From: a virus
Reading direction: 5' to 3' (one strand)
DNA: 64,000 nucleotides
IMG/VR virus record: IMGVR_UViG_3300025640_000009
Coordinates: 1-64,000 of that record
Shown: positions 1 through 12,500 of the stretch, piece by piece
Layout of the letters: every line of letters begins with the position of its first letter
How positions within the stretch are numbered: the stretch's first letter is position 1
Made by a program: the position numbers and the translations under genes
Notes under the pieces: generated by a model
Database searches by the model: none
What the model was told of the DNA's origin: nothing
What the model saw: only the letters and a program-made list of their open reading frames with translations

Positions 1-3000
1 CTGATACGAACGTTTTAACAGCAGTACTTCTATAACCACCAAGGCGTAATTCACTATATGTTGAACTAGTAGCTTGGAAATCAATGAAGGTACCATTATC
101 CGTTGTACCACCTGCTGTAGTATGCTGGATACGTTTTGATGCAGTACCGTTCGTTGCAGCAGCTGCATTTGCTTCACCCAGAATTCGCACATCTTGAATT
201 TTTAATTTAGAGTTATTACCACCAGTATATTGTGTTCTACCTATAAAAGTAGATATGGTATTTTTTTGTCCAGCAAGATGGCTTAATGTTGAAGCTACAA
301 GACCAGTATCATTAGTTCTAAGATTAATACCACTAAGTGCAGTCATAAAGATATCGCTTACAGCATCTCTATTTGCATTTGTATTAATTGCAAATGGATA
401 TGGAGAAGCGCCTACGTGAGGCCCATTATTTAATCTTATATTATAAGAACCACCATCTGCTATAAACATCCATTCTGGATTAGTTACAGAACCATTAGAA
501 ACAACTTCAGCATTTGTTCTAATTTCTTGTAACCTTAAATACGCACTAGCACCTCGTATAAGTACATTATGAGCACCACTGTTATCAGCTGTATCTTTAC
601 CAACTACTACATCGCCATCAAGTGTTGTATCGTTAGTTACTTCTAATGATTCAAGTGTTGCTTGGCCCGTAGTAGTAAGTGCACCGAATGCCGACGTACC
701 GGTTGCAGCAGTTATACTACCTTGGTCAACAGTTAGTGTATTGGTCGCTGAATTATATTTTAATGCATTATCAGAAAGTAACTTACTTGTTCCGCTAGAA
801 TCTGCAAGTAATATTCTACATGCAGTATCGTTATCTTCTTCGGCTATAGTATATTGAGTATTTCCGTCTAGTGTATCACCTTGGGTTACGATAGTACCAG
901 CAGATGTATCAGAACCTTTATATAATTCAAACTCATCAGTAGTTTCATTCCAAGCAATCTTAGCTTCAGTTTCTTGCTCTACAACTCGTGTAGTTGAATC
1001 AGTAGCAATACCATTATTACCATTTGATGCAGCAGTAAATATATCTTCTGCTACAAAATCAGTAGCAGTCGGTTCAAGACCTGCGATCGCTTTCATTTCA
1101 GGCTGATCAGCAGCTACAATTACTTTAATTCTATATCGTTTGCCTTTCGTTAATGTACTATCACGAGGTAAAATTTGAGTAGATTTAAATCCACGGTTAA
1201 TAACAAAGGCACCAGCTGGAACATATGCTTGATTTTGGTCATTATTAAGTGCTATATCAGATACAGCATTATCGACTAATGAATTTAATATAATACTTTT
1301 AGATGATATTGATGTTGATCCGGTTGAAAACGATAAAGATGCACCACCACCGGTTTGTACGAAAGAATCTGCAGTTACATTACCTGTTACTGTTACATCA
1401 CCAGCAAAAGTACTCGCTCCAGTACCACTTACTGCAAGCTCACCAGTAACCGTTAAATCATCACCAATTGTTACATCATCAGGTAATCCAATTGTAATTA
1501 TTTTTGTTGCACCATCATCAGCAGTTGAAATCGCAGTTGTGATTTCATTAGATGTACCAACAAATCTAGTTGCATTATTAAGAGATACAGTTTGTTCGCT
1601 AGTGGCACCATCACCAACCTGTAGCTTAAATGTACCAAGCGAATTAGATACGTTTGCAGTTGATACACTTGTTATTCGACCTTTAGCATCAACAGTAATT
1701 ACAGGAACCAATGCTGCAGAGCCATAAGTATTTGCTGGAGATGGACTTAAATTATTTAATGATACATCGAAGTTTTTGTTTGTACCGTCCCAGCCTACAG
1801 TAATATCAGTTTCAGTATTATTTGCGAATAAATATTGAGCATTTTCAAAATCAACAATTGGTTGGGTATACTCAGCTCCGAGAGCTGTAAGACCAGTTAC
1901 AACCCAACCACGTTTATTAGTTATATCATTACCACCCGTAAATATACGAGATTCATCCCATATAATCGATGGATTAGTATCATCATCACTTTGTACGCCG
2001 TCGACATCATCTTCGATACGAATTCCTGATGGAGCTGATAGATTTTCTCTCTCAATAATAAGACCCATCTGAGATGATGTGCCTTCTAATACGACCGCTT
2101 TGTTCGCAATTTTAAAATCTGCATCAGCCGCAGCTACAGTAAATGTAGCGGACGATACATCAAGAGTAGATCCTGCAGGAAACGTGAAAGTATTTCCAGT
2201 AGTCATAATAAGATTACTATTAATAGTTTGATCAGCTGAATCAACTAATTCTAAATGACCATCATGTATTTCTTTAATAGCTGCAGCAATGTTTGTAGCA
2301 GTTGTACCCATTGCGTTAGCAGTCACATCACCAATTTCGCCAGCTATTTCATTAATTGCTGTTACAACAGTTGATGCTGTTGTACCCATATTGATAGCAC
2401 TAACATTACCAATCTTACCTTGAATTTCTGTAAGACCACCTACTAAAGTAGTTGCAACATAACCACCAAGCGCGCCTATTGTACCAACGTCACCTGTATT
2501 AGTATCTAAAGCTAAAGCTTTTACTTGAAGAGTTTCAGCTTTAAATACGATTGTTTGTTGTGAGTCTCCTGATATATTCGTAGTTATATCTGCACTTAAT
2601 ACAACAGAATTACCACCCGCACCAATAGTAACTATAGTTGCTCCAGTTTCAATACCAGTTCCATATACTCTCATACCAGGAACTAACTTAATCACATCTA
2701 CTAAATTAAGAGTTCTTTGATCTGCATCGGAATCACCAGCAGTTAGTACTGCTCGATCTGTACTAATACCCAATCTAGTATTAGAACCAGAAACATCACC
2801 AATCTCATGATGTAATTGATTAATTGCTGTAGTGATGGTGTTATCAGTAGTTGCAACCGTGCTGATATTAGATGAACCAATCTCATTATGCAATTCTCTA
2901 ATTGCTGTCACAACAGTAGATGCAGTTGTACCCATTGCATTAGCTGTTACATCACCAAGCTCATCATGTAATTTCTTGATAGTATGACTTAGTGTATGAG

Positions 3001-6000
3001 TAGTTCCATGAATGCCACTAATATTTTCTGAACCAATAACAGTTAATATGCTATTAATTGCATTTGTATACGTATCACTATTAAATGTTCCTGCGTTAGC
3101 ACCATTAATAGAAGAACTAATTAAGCTTCGTTGTCCAAGATCATCTTGAAGTTCACGAATTGCATCTACAATATTACCAGCAGCAAAGTCTGTGCCGGCA
3201 CCATCTGAATCAACAAGAGTTGCAATCTTATCGTCTAAGTCTGCAGTACCACCTACTAAAGCTGTACGAAGAGCAATCAATGAAGTTGTAATTACATCGT
3301 CAGCAAAACCATATCCTGTAGGTTCTGTAAACGTAATTTGTACGCCTGAATCTGCTACTGTATGTGTTTTACTTAATATAAATTGCGTCGCACTTACCTT
3401 TTTAATAATAGTAGTATCAGCTTGAATTCCAGTACCGCTAACCTGATAACCCACATCTACAGCTGCGTTTGCATTGCTTCCTAAAGTAAGAGTTGTTGAT
3501 GCTGGTGTACCTCCAGCATCAGATGTACTAGCATTTACTTGATATGTATCACCAGAATTACTTAATTCTCGTACATCACCAAGATATGTTTGAATCTCTC
3601 TAATTGCAGCAAGGAAATTTGTTTGGCTATAACCATCTTTACCAGCTAAGCCATTTTCGTGTGATGCATGAAATGCTTGTGTATCGAATTCAACAGCATC
3701 TGTCATTCGTGATACAATATCTTTTACAGCAAGTGTTAAATCAGTTGCAGCTGATGGTAAAGCAGTATTAGTTAATTCTACACCTGATGCACCAACTTCA
3801 CCAATGTCTGTATATATTTGATCAAGAGCTGATGTGATTGTATTATCGGATCCGTTATCAATATCACTAATATCTGCAACACCAACGAATGCTTTAATGT
3901 TATTAATTGCAGTAGAAAGATCGCCAGGTGTATCAGCAACAGTACCTAAATTATCATTACTAAGAGCCGATACATCACCGATTTCTCTATGAATAAAATC
4001 AAGAGCATTTGCTAAAGTATCAGCTTCAGTAAACGTAAGAACCGTGTTAAGACCAACTGCGCTAGTCGAGGCCTGACTTAATGTTAATGCCGTGCCACTA
4101 ATAGCAGCAACTACTGTTGCTGGAGTCGTATCAATATCTGTACCAGTAACAACCTGTCCTACTTTAATTGCAGGATTTGCTGTACTTAAAGTAATACCAG
4201 TACCAGCTGAACCTTGAGCAGCACCAACCGTTTGAGTAGTAACACCAATGTTTTTCCAATCTGTATCTGTACCAACTAATGCAATAATTTTTGCAAGAGT
4301 ATCAGTTAAAGTCGGAGGTGAAACTAAAGTAATATTGCTATTTGTAGTAAGTGTTGTATTACTAATAAGAGTATCAATTGCCTTTATTTTAGTAGTAAGA
4401 TCTTCGACCTTAAAATCAATGTCTTGACTTGCAGCAATATTACCAGTAATAGGTCTTGATAATGTGACTTGAGTTGAACTTACTGCTGTTACAAATGCAC
4501 CGCCTCCAGTTGTAGTATCGATACTACCATGTCCACTTGCAAACATACCAACTTTGATACCAGCAGTAATTGGACTTGAAGCCATTGTAAGAACAGTTGC
4601 AGTACTATTAATTTGTGAACTATGAGTTGCTAATGTCTTTGTGGGAGTAGTTAATATACCAACGTTTGTTTGTGGTGTGGCTTCAGCACCACCAATATCT
4701 CTTACAAGTTCTTCAAGAAGAAGTTTTAAATTAGTTCCACTATTTGTATATGGTGCTACTGTAACACCTAAATCACTACCAACTAAATCTGTATCTGCAC
4801 CACGAATTGCAGTTTCTAATTCATTGATTGCCGCAACAAATGTTGTTTTATCATTTGTATCTAATGAAGCTAAACTTCCAGAAGTACCATATAAATCAAC
4901 TTCATGTTCAAGTACAGCATCAATTAAATTATTTGCAGTCATTGATGGATGTGCAGAAGGACTACTAGTAGATCCTAAATCGTCTACTACCAATGCAGTA
5001 TTACCACCTCTGATTGCAGTTTCTAATTCATTGATTGATGTAACAACATCCGTTTTATCATTTGTATCTAATAGAGTAATTTCACCAATATCATCTTGTA
5101 ATTCTAAGATTGCATCAACAGCACTACCAAAAAACACTTTATATTCATCACCTGCAACACCAGGTGAGCTAAATTCAATCATTTGAGCATATTCTGGGTT
5201 AACTGAAGTAAATGAACTCAATTTATTTGCAGCAATTGTAATATCTGCTCCACTTATATTTCCACCTGCACCATTTACAACAGTTGTAGAAAGAAGATCT
5301 TGTCCTGCATTAAATGCACCTGATAGGACATTTTTAAATATAAGTACACCACTGATATCAGCAGTTAATAATGTACCTTTAAACGTTTCAGATCCTATGG
5401 TACCTTGATATAATACTTCGCCTTCGATAAACGTAACAGGTATAGTAGGAGTGCCTGTAGTAGTTACAAAATGATTATGTGGTGCAATATGAAAACCATC
5501 TCTTGTCATGTCTTGAGATATACTTAATGCATTTGATACTAAAGTTTGAGTACCTGTACCAATCGATAAAGTTTCAGATCCTCCACCTGGTGATGTTTCT
5601 AATTTTATAAATCTTGTTCCAGATACACCAGTCTTTTTAACATAAAAAACAGTTGTAGCATTAGCTGATCCGAATATCCCATCATTGGCATCTGCAGGAG
5701 CAGTATAATTAATAATGTCGCCTTCAGATACTGCAGCGTATGCAGCAACACTTAATTGTACTCTATTAGCATTTACCGCGGTTGCATCAAAACTATAATT
5801 ACGAGTTCTATATAATCGGACATTACCGTAGCTATAAGACTCTACAATAAGATCTTTTAATCTTGTGTGTGAAATCAATTTAGTTAGATCAGCAGTCTTA
5901 TATAGATTCAATCCTGCATTAAAGCCTGATGTACTAGTGACATTTTCAACTAAGATTTTCTTAGCGCTAATAGATACTATGACTGCAGTAAATATTGCAG

Positions 6001-6358
6001 CGCTGCCAGTAGCATTATCAGCATACTGAGTAATTTGATCGCCGGCAATGAAGTCACCAGTATTCGTAACACCCTCTTTAAGAATAATATAACCATCAGT
6101 ATTATCAACTTTACGATCTGCTGAGTAATCAATCTCAAGACCATTAGGCAAAGTTGTAACATCACGGATATATAGTCCACCGTCACCTAAGTCTGATTTA
6201 GTAACATATTGATCGGTTAACCTAGGTTCTATATCTAAGCTATTTGCGTTATAAGACTGGTTACTTGCAACAGCACCAAGATCTAGAGAGATATCATTCG
6301 ACTTTTGTCTCCAATCTTCAAAAGTATCAGACTTATTTACTAAAGTTTCTTTTGCCAT
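1..6358 (-). CDS. Giant tail fibre / adhesin-like virion protein (3' end outside window)
   Basis: The frame is open from the ATG at 6358 to the window edge, giving at least 2119 residues. The start overlaps the stop of the upstream gene by one base (TAATG). The protein is rich in Thr, Ser, Ala and Asp, with beta-type repeats and no enzyme motifs. Residues encoded by about 2250-5110 contain many copies of a short helix-like motif of the form AI-x-EL-x-x-EIGDV, separated by 30-100 residue spacers. The part nearest the window edge has sequence of the kind found before fibre tips. Position at the end of the baseplate gene series and its size suggest a long tail fibre or baseplate-attached adhesin. 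I cannot assign it to T4 gp34-37 by sequence. Confidence 0.7.
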   Translation of the reverse strand, partial: MAKETLVNKSDTFEDWRQKSNDISLDLGAVASNQSYNANSLDIEPRLTDQYVTKSDLGDGGLYIRDVTTLPNGLEIDYSADRKVDNTDGYIILKEGVTNTGDFIAGDQITQYADNATGSAAIFTAVIVSISAKKILVENVTSTSGFNAGLNLYKTADLTKLISHTRLKDLIVESYSYGNVRLYRTRNYSFDATAVNANRVQLSVAAYAAVSEGDIINYTAPADANDGIFGSANATTVFYVKKTGVSGTRFIKLETSPGGGSETLSIGTGTQTLVSNALSISQDMTRDGFHIAPHNHFVTTTGTPTIPVTFIEGEVLYQGTIGSETFKGTLLTADISGVLIFKNVLSGAFNAGQDLLSTTVVNGAGGNISGADITIAANKLSSFTSVNPEYAQMIEFSSPGVAGDEYKVFFGSAVDAILELQDDIGEITLLDTNDKTDVVTSINELETAIRGGNTALVVDDLGSTSSPSAHPSMTANNLIDAVLEHEVDLYGTSGSLASLDTNDKTTFVAAINELETAIRGADTDLVGSDLGVTVAPYTNSGTNLKLLLEELVRDIGGAEATPQTNVGILTTPTKTLATHSSQINSTATVLTMASSPITAGIKVGMFASGHGSIDTTTGGGAFVTAVSSTQVTLSRPITGNIAASQDIDFKVEDLTTKIKAIDTLISNTTLTTNSNITLVSPPTLTDTLAKIIALVGTDTDWKNIGVTTQTVGAAQGSAGTGITLSTANPAIKVGQVVTGTDIDTTPATVVAAISGTALTLSQASTSAVGLNTVLTFTEADTLANALDFIHREIGDVSALSNDNLGTVADTPGDLSTAINNIKAFVGVADISDIDNGSDNTITSALDQIYTDIGEVGASGVELTNTALPSAATDLTLAVKDIVSRMTDAVEFDTQAFHASHENGLAGKDGYSQTNFLAAIREIQTYLGDVRELSNSGDTYQVNASTSDAGGTPASTTLTLGSNANAAVDVGYQVSGTGIQADTTIIKKVSATQFILSKTHTVADSGVQITFTEPTGYGFADDVITTSLIALRTALVGGTADLDDKIATLVDSDGAGTDFAAGNIVDAIRELQDDLGQRSLISSSINGANAGTFNSDTYTNAINSILTVIGSENISGIHGTTHTLSHTIKKLHDELGDVTANAMGTTASTVVTAIRELHNEIGSSNISTVATTDNTITTAINQLHHEIGDVSGSNTRLGISTDRAVLTAGDSDADQRTLNLVDVIKLVPGMRVYGTGIETGATIVTIGAGGNSVVLSADITTNISGDSQQTIVFKAETLQVKALALDTNTGDVGTIGALGGYVATTLVGGLTEIQGKIGNVSAINMGTTASTVVTAINEIAGEIGDVTANAMGTTATNIAAAIKEIHDGHLELVDSADQTINSNLIMTTGNTFTFPAGSTLDVSSATFTVAAADADFKIANKAVVLEGTSSQMGLIIERENLSAPSGIRIEDDVDGVQSDDDTNPSIIWDESRIFTGGNDITNKRGWVVTGLTALGAEYTQPIVDFENAQYLFANNTETDITVGWDGTNKNFDVSLNNLSPSPANTYGSAALVPVITVDAKGRITSVSTANVSNSLGTFKLQVGDGATSEQTVSLNNATRFVGTSNEITTAISTADDGATKIITIGLPDDVTIGDDLTVTGELAVSGTGASTFAGDVTVTGNVTADSFVQTGGGASLSFSTGSTSISSKSIILNSLVDNAVSDIALNNDQNQAYVPAGAFVINRGFKSTQILPRDSTLTKGKRYRIKVIVAADQPEMKAIAGLEPTATDFVAEDIFTAASNGNNGIATDSTTRVVEQETEAKIAWNETTDEFELYKGSDTSAGTIVTQGDTLDGNTQYTIAEEDNDTACRILLADSSGTSKLLSDNALKYNSATNTLTVDQGSITAATGTSAFGALTTTGQATLESLEVTNDTTLDGDVVVGKDTADNSGAHNVLIRGASAYLRLQEIRTNAEVVSNGSVTNPEWMFIADGGSYNIRLNNGPHVGASPYPFAINTNANRDAVSDIFMTALSGINLRTNDTGLVASTLSHLAGQKNTISTFIGRTQYTGGNNSKLKIQDVRILGEANAAAATNGTASKRIQHTTAGGTTDNGTFIDFQATSSTYSELRLGGYRSTAVKTFVS

Positions 6359-6582
6359 TATTCATTACTCGCTAATAGTGATTTTAATAAATCTTTGATT
6401 TCGTTTACGTCAGATTTAAGTGTATTAAGCTCTTGTTTAAGATCTTGCTTTTCTTCTTCTTCAATCTGAATGTTTTTAATTTGTCTCAACCGTTTCTGAT
6501 ACAAACTGTTATTAGTATTTATAACAGCACCGGTCAAAGAATCTCGCTCTAATGATATATCATCTTTTATTTTTATATTCAT
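6358..6582 (-). CDS. Small coiled-coil protein next to fibre gene
   Basis: 74 residues, charged. The C-terminal half (about residues 38-70) is a heptad-rich coiled coil (QDLKQELNTLKSDVNEIKDL). It sits between two giant virion proteins and overlaps the fibre start by one base, so translation is probably coupled. It could be a chaperone or oligomerisation partner for the fibre, but that is inference from context. I do not recognise a named family. Confidence 0.6.
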   Translation of the reverse strand: MNIKIKDDISLERDSLTGAVINTNNSLYQKRLRQIKNIQIEEEEKQDLKQELNTLKSDVNEIKDLLKSLLASNE

Positions 6583-6595
6583 ATAGTATATATCA

Positions 6596-9500
6596 TTACG
6601 TTGTAGCGATAGATCTGAAGTTTTTAACCATTGGCACTTTGCAACTGTTATTTGTTCTTAGAACAATCTTAAACGCGAATGAACCAAATTTATCTGCTGG
6701 AGGAGATGCCGTCGTTACTGCAGAACCCCCAGTTGTGCCATCAGCTTGAGATGCCGTAGGTTCGTTTCCAGCCGGATCAGTAAAAGTCATTGAAACTTTA
6801 CCTGAAGCTGCAGCCATAGCGGCATCTGCCTTAGCTTGTTTTTGCTGCATATCTTTAAATGCGTTTGCTACCGCAGTAACAGAATCATCTTTATTATTCG
6901 CAAAATATAATTCGGCATAAAGATCTAATGCAGTATAAACACCATATTCTTCATAAAAATCATGCTTGGTTTTTCCAGTAGCAGGTCGAGTAGGAGTAAC
7001 TGGTACAGATTGAACGCCAGCACTAGGTACCGATGCAGCCACGCCAGTTACAACATTTTCTATTAATTGAGAATATTCAACATGTGTCACACCAGAATCT
7101 TTAGTCGCTATAGCTTCTTTCGGATTAAATAGATACCATGGAAGATCATTAAAGTTACTATCATCACCGGCTGCTTTAACCTTAAAGTATAGATCAATAG
7201 ATGATCCAGCTGGACGATGTACTTCAGCGTAAGCATCAAGTTGAGTAGCTTCATTAGCGAGTGTAATCTCTTTCGTAATAAAGACATTCAAATTTGAACC
7301 ACCTGTAGCAGTTGTTTCAGCTACATAGTTTCTACCATGAGTAGCTTTATTATATCCCGTAACTCCAGAGTCACTATCTGCATCATTAGTTCTGTTTGAT
7401 ATACAAAATAGTGATGCTCTATTTGCATCAATTACCGGAGATAGGAATGTATTCTCAGTTGTAAATTTACACTTAATAGCAATAGACTTACCGGCCTCAC
7501 CTATAAAATCGGCCGATGCAGCATTTTCTAACTGGCCAGTTCCAGCTGTAATCTCAGCGGCTGATGCTATAGCAATAGGATTCGCGAAAAAGTTATTATT
7601 GTTTATTGATAATGGTAGATCTTGCAATCCAACGAACTCAGATTGTGATCCATCCTGTGATTTCCCAGTGAAACAATTAGTTTCATAAGTAATCAATGTT
7701 TCAGGCAATTGTAAAGTTTCATTATATGGAACTAATGCATCAATTGACATATTTTCAGTAGCAGTAACATTTGCACCACCCCCAATTAAACTGACAGTCA
7801 TTGCCTCAATAGCAGTATCTGCAATTGTAATTACGTATGAATCAATTTCAACATCACTGATAACATGAGTAGCATTGAGTAACGCAGCAGTAATTGAATT
7901 AATTGCACCAGCTCCTGCGATCGTTACACTACTTCCGTTAAACATACCATGATTAGGATGTGCCACCCGAAGTACTGCGCTGTCATCTACTGTTGCAGTA
8001 CATATAAAGAATGGATCAGCTTTTAATTTTTTAACAGGTAGTTGATCATTCACAAAAGTAACTACCGTACCACTACCACTAAACTCTGCACGTTTTACTT
8101 TAAACTTAAGATCTTTACCTTGCTCTGCAGTCCATGTTGAACCATTTTGTGATTTAAAGAATACACCGTTATATGGCTGTTTAGCAACTCGTGCATTAGT
8201 TTGTAAGTCAAAGGCGCCAGTTTCTGCAACACATACTTTATATGTATCAGAGTTAGATATTAGCACGATTGCATATTCGGTATCTTGCGATAGATAAACA
8301 GGATGTTCGAATGTAACTGGACAAGCTACAGAGCCATTAGACGTGATCATGTTGGTATATATAAGATTCTTTGTACTACCAGAAGATGATGAAGACGGAT
8401 ATAAGATTGTTTCAGATCCAGGTACGATTCTTTGAGTAGGATAACCATTCTCAGTTTCACGTATAGAAACATTTAAAGGTATACCTGCTCCACCTGCAGC
8501 AGTACCAGCTTCAGACGCCGCGACAAATATATCTAATGATGTAGCAAAGATACCGCCATCTTGTTCAATCAAGATAGTCTGTGCTAATGGATCATACCAT
8601 TCTGTAGTTCTATTATCATCTACATTTGTTTCGCTTATTACTCTATCAGCATTAACTTCACTTGTTACAATCTTAGGAACCTTAGTTGATATGATTGTAT
8701 TCTGTTTTACTTCTAACATTCCTGCTGCATAATATTGAGCTTCAGCGTATGTTCCTTCATTTGCTTTATCGTTCACAGGAGAATCACTTAACCTAAATTC
8801 CCTTGTGCCGGTTTTAAAACGAAGAGAGCTATTATTAGGAATAATAAATGACCCTTCAATAATTCCAGACGCGTCTGATACTAATGCTGTTGCACTTGGA
8901 TGAGCTGTTGCATCAGCGTAACCAACTACGTTTGTATCACCACCATATTCAACATAACTTTTTTCAGCGCAATATCCAGTAATATCAACATCATTAAAAA
9001 ATGCATACATTTTAGTATCAGGCTTAAGCATTTCAGCTTTAAAATATATTTCTCTTGATCGGATAAACGGTACATAATTAGTTTCAACAATCTTTGATCC
9101 TAACTCAGATGTTTCAGTATCTGTAGTAATAGAAGTAGTTAACCCAGATCTAGATTGACCTGCGGATTCTGTAGTCGTAACAATTGACCCAGACAAATAT
9201 TCGTATCCGCCCCACTCGTTAAAACCAGAAACTCGTTCTAATAACACATCATTAGGGTTACCATTATTCGCATCTCGACCATGGTGACCAAACGTTTGAA
9301 CATCACTATTGATTCCAGTCCAATTAGTTTCCCATTCATTCCAAACAGTACCTAATACACCAGATTCTTCTAACATTCCGACAAGCTGATCATACTGACC
9401 AGTTTCATTTATAAGAACATCAGGTCTATGTTCGGTATCTTTCCACTCATCACTATCAGGAGATAATTTTACTACGCCATTCCAAGTAAATACATTGTAT

Positions 9501-12500
9501 GGGTTTACGAATTCAGTTAACGTTGCAGCTGGTTGATCGATAAATGTTCGTTGAGTAAATGGTAGAGTATAGAGTGATCCGTTTCTAACTATTCCAGTTT
9601 CACTGGCCTTTCTTTCTAGTCTTATATTTTTCTGATCAAACTTGGGACGAAGTGTACCTAGGGCTTTATCGATAGCGCAATGATAATCAGGGTGTTCAAC
9701 GTTTCCGTTACCATGACCAATGAATGGCTCTACGAATATACCGTTCTTAAATCTTTCCATATCACTACCACCATCAGGTACAGAAATAGCAAGTGTTGCA
9801 GCTTCTAGTAAACTTAATGATGTATAGTATTCAAGATTCTTAATTCTTCTATTAAGTTCACCGATATGTTTCATAGTATATCGTTTATGATCTTTTAAAT
9901 CTTGTTTAACATGCGCTTTAGCATTATAAGTGAAAGGTGCAACTCGTAACGAACCTATAACCATTGCGTCACTTGGATCTTCAGGAGCAATAGGAGTTTC
10001 TGATGAAAGACCTTTAATAACTTTATATGCACCATCACGACCTAATATCAATTTGTCAATCCTAGGCAGCCATACTTCACTGTCGACAGTTAGTATTGAA
10101 CTAGGAGTAAGAGCTGGAGAACCAACGGATTTAGTAGTAGACGAAGTTTTAAATGTACTTGTTGCATTAGATGTATAAAGATTCGAATGTACATCTAATG
10201 TGCCTTTAACAGGCCTAAAGTCTATACAATCTTTTAGATCAAAATTACCTTCTGGAGTAACTGCTAATGGGATTCGATTTCGATCATGAGTAGTGGTTGT
10301 AGCAGGGTAAGAATTTATAGTAATGTACTCACCAGCACTGTGTGTATAGTGATTAAACGTAATGTATACATTGCCCGCCGCGGCATTACCGATTGGAATC
10401 AATTGGCCTTCATCATAGAAATTTGCACGTTGACCATTATCTAATTTAAATTGATCAGTAATATCTGCTCCATCCGTCGCACCTTGTTTTACTGAAACAA
10501 TACTGTAAATGTCATATGCATTTAATAGAATAGGATTACTACCATCAAACTTATAAAGAGTATCTGCAACTGATACGAATGTTTTAGTTTTCTTATTATC
10601 AACATTACCGGTTTTTTGTACAGTAATGATTGCACATACGCTTTTACCATTAGTAGTACCTGTAACAGTAACATCTCTTACTGATGCTGTTACTGAAGTA
10701 GTAGTAGTTCGAACAGGAGTTGCACCGCTTTTCGATCCTATTGATACAAGCACTGCGCCCGGCAATAATGTTTCGTCAGCGGCTATAGCATCAGTGAAAA
10801 CTTTATTACTACCTCCTGCGTCATCAGCATATAAACGCACTTGTCGAGTGTATACTGGTTTATCATCAGCTTCTGCCGTTTTAATTGTACCACCCGGCAG
10901 TTTAAATATTAAACTATTATTAGTCGCATCAAACCTTTTACCATCAGCAGAGCTTACAAAATGACCAAAGAAATCATTATTGGCACCACCAGTTATTTCT
11001 TTTAATTGTTCTACTTTATCGACTCTAGCGAATGTACCACTTGTCATGACTATATCAAAGAGATATAATTTCATAACAGTTGCACTTTCATATACTACAG
11101 CTCTGGCTCTTGCACGACCAACACCTAGTTGAGCTACTCGGAATGTGAGATCATTCGCCGCCGTTGTACCACCAAATTTAGTACCCAGTACTGTAAATAG
11201 ACTATTGACGTTATATCCATTACCACCATCGATCACTTCAACTACAACTTTACCAGCGCTATCAATAACGATTTTAAATCTAGCACCAGTACCATTAGCA
11301 CCGGTAGTATGTGCATCACCATCTGTTACGTAGTACGTACCTTGAAAAGTACCAGCAGCACTACCTAGTGCAACTGTATCAACTAAAGCGATTGGATTAG
11401 TGGCACCACCTGCTGTATCGATAAGAGCTAATTCGCTAAAGTTTTCAATATCAGGAAATCCTACTGAAGTGCTAGCACTACTTACATCGATTTTTACATA
11501 GTTACCTATATCTAATCGACTAGTACTTTGATTTTTTTCTACATAATCCTTTGGAGCAGTTGATACTTCTCTTGGCTTATCAACTGTAATAAAATTAGTT
11601 GAAATATTCTCAGTTCTATATCCTTGAACATAAGCAACATTAGGTTCTACACCAACAACATATTTCTTTTCGCCAAAGGCTTTAGCTAATGCATTATCAT
11701 TAGCAGTACTTAGACTTTCTTCAGCTGCGATTACTGCAGCTGTTTTAAAACCACCATTAGTTCCATCATCAAGATATTCTTTAATGTCTAATGTAAATGG
11801 TTTTAATGCATAGTTACCAGATTCTTCACTTGTTCGTCGAGCTAATCTTTTTGTAAGCTCAGTATTAACTTCAGCAGCAGGAGCAACTTCAATTTGCTTC
11901 ACACCATTAGTAATAGTCAAGAGAATAATATAATTTTTATACACACCAGTTGGACTAGCAGGATCTGCTTTAATAAGTTGTGTTGCAATTTTATATCGAT
12001 CAGCACCAGGAGCCGAAGCATTCGGAAACCCAGTAGCATTGTCAACCAAATTTGTATCAGTCGCGGCAGTAGCAATACTTTCAGTAACTTGCAATCCGAT
12101 TATATTAGATGGAGTATTATCATACTTTTGTAAAATGATACTATCAGCAGCAACATATACAAAATTACCAGAGATAAAATATACACCTTCATTGATCGTG
12201 ACTTGTGATCCTTTACCTATAGGATTTGTAGCAACCGCACCAGATGAAGCAGTAACAGTTCCACCATCACTTAAATTCGTATCAGAACCACCACCGACCA
12301 TTAATATATCAGCAGCATTAGTACTCGAAGTTAAAAGCTCGCCTGCAACGAATGTATTACTATTCGCTGTACCACTACCAGTAACATACTTAATGTATAT
12401 AGTAAGAGCATCTGAAGTATTACCTGATTCCAATATTCCGCTTTTATTTGAGCCAGCCGCTAAGTCAACACCAGCTTCACTGATGACTTGTATGACTTGA

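Noticed and set aside
4641-5186. 181-residue plus-strand frame inside the fibre gene
   Set aside because: It is opposite a continuous minus-strand fibre frame and has the Val/Ser/Pro/Leu composition of antisense translation; no ribosome site or promoter.
12039-12500. 153-residue plus-strand frame
   Set aside because: Antisense shadow of the 2085-residue virion gene; no family features.
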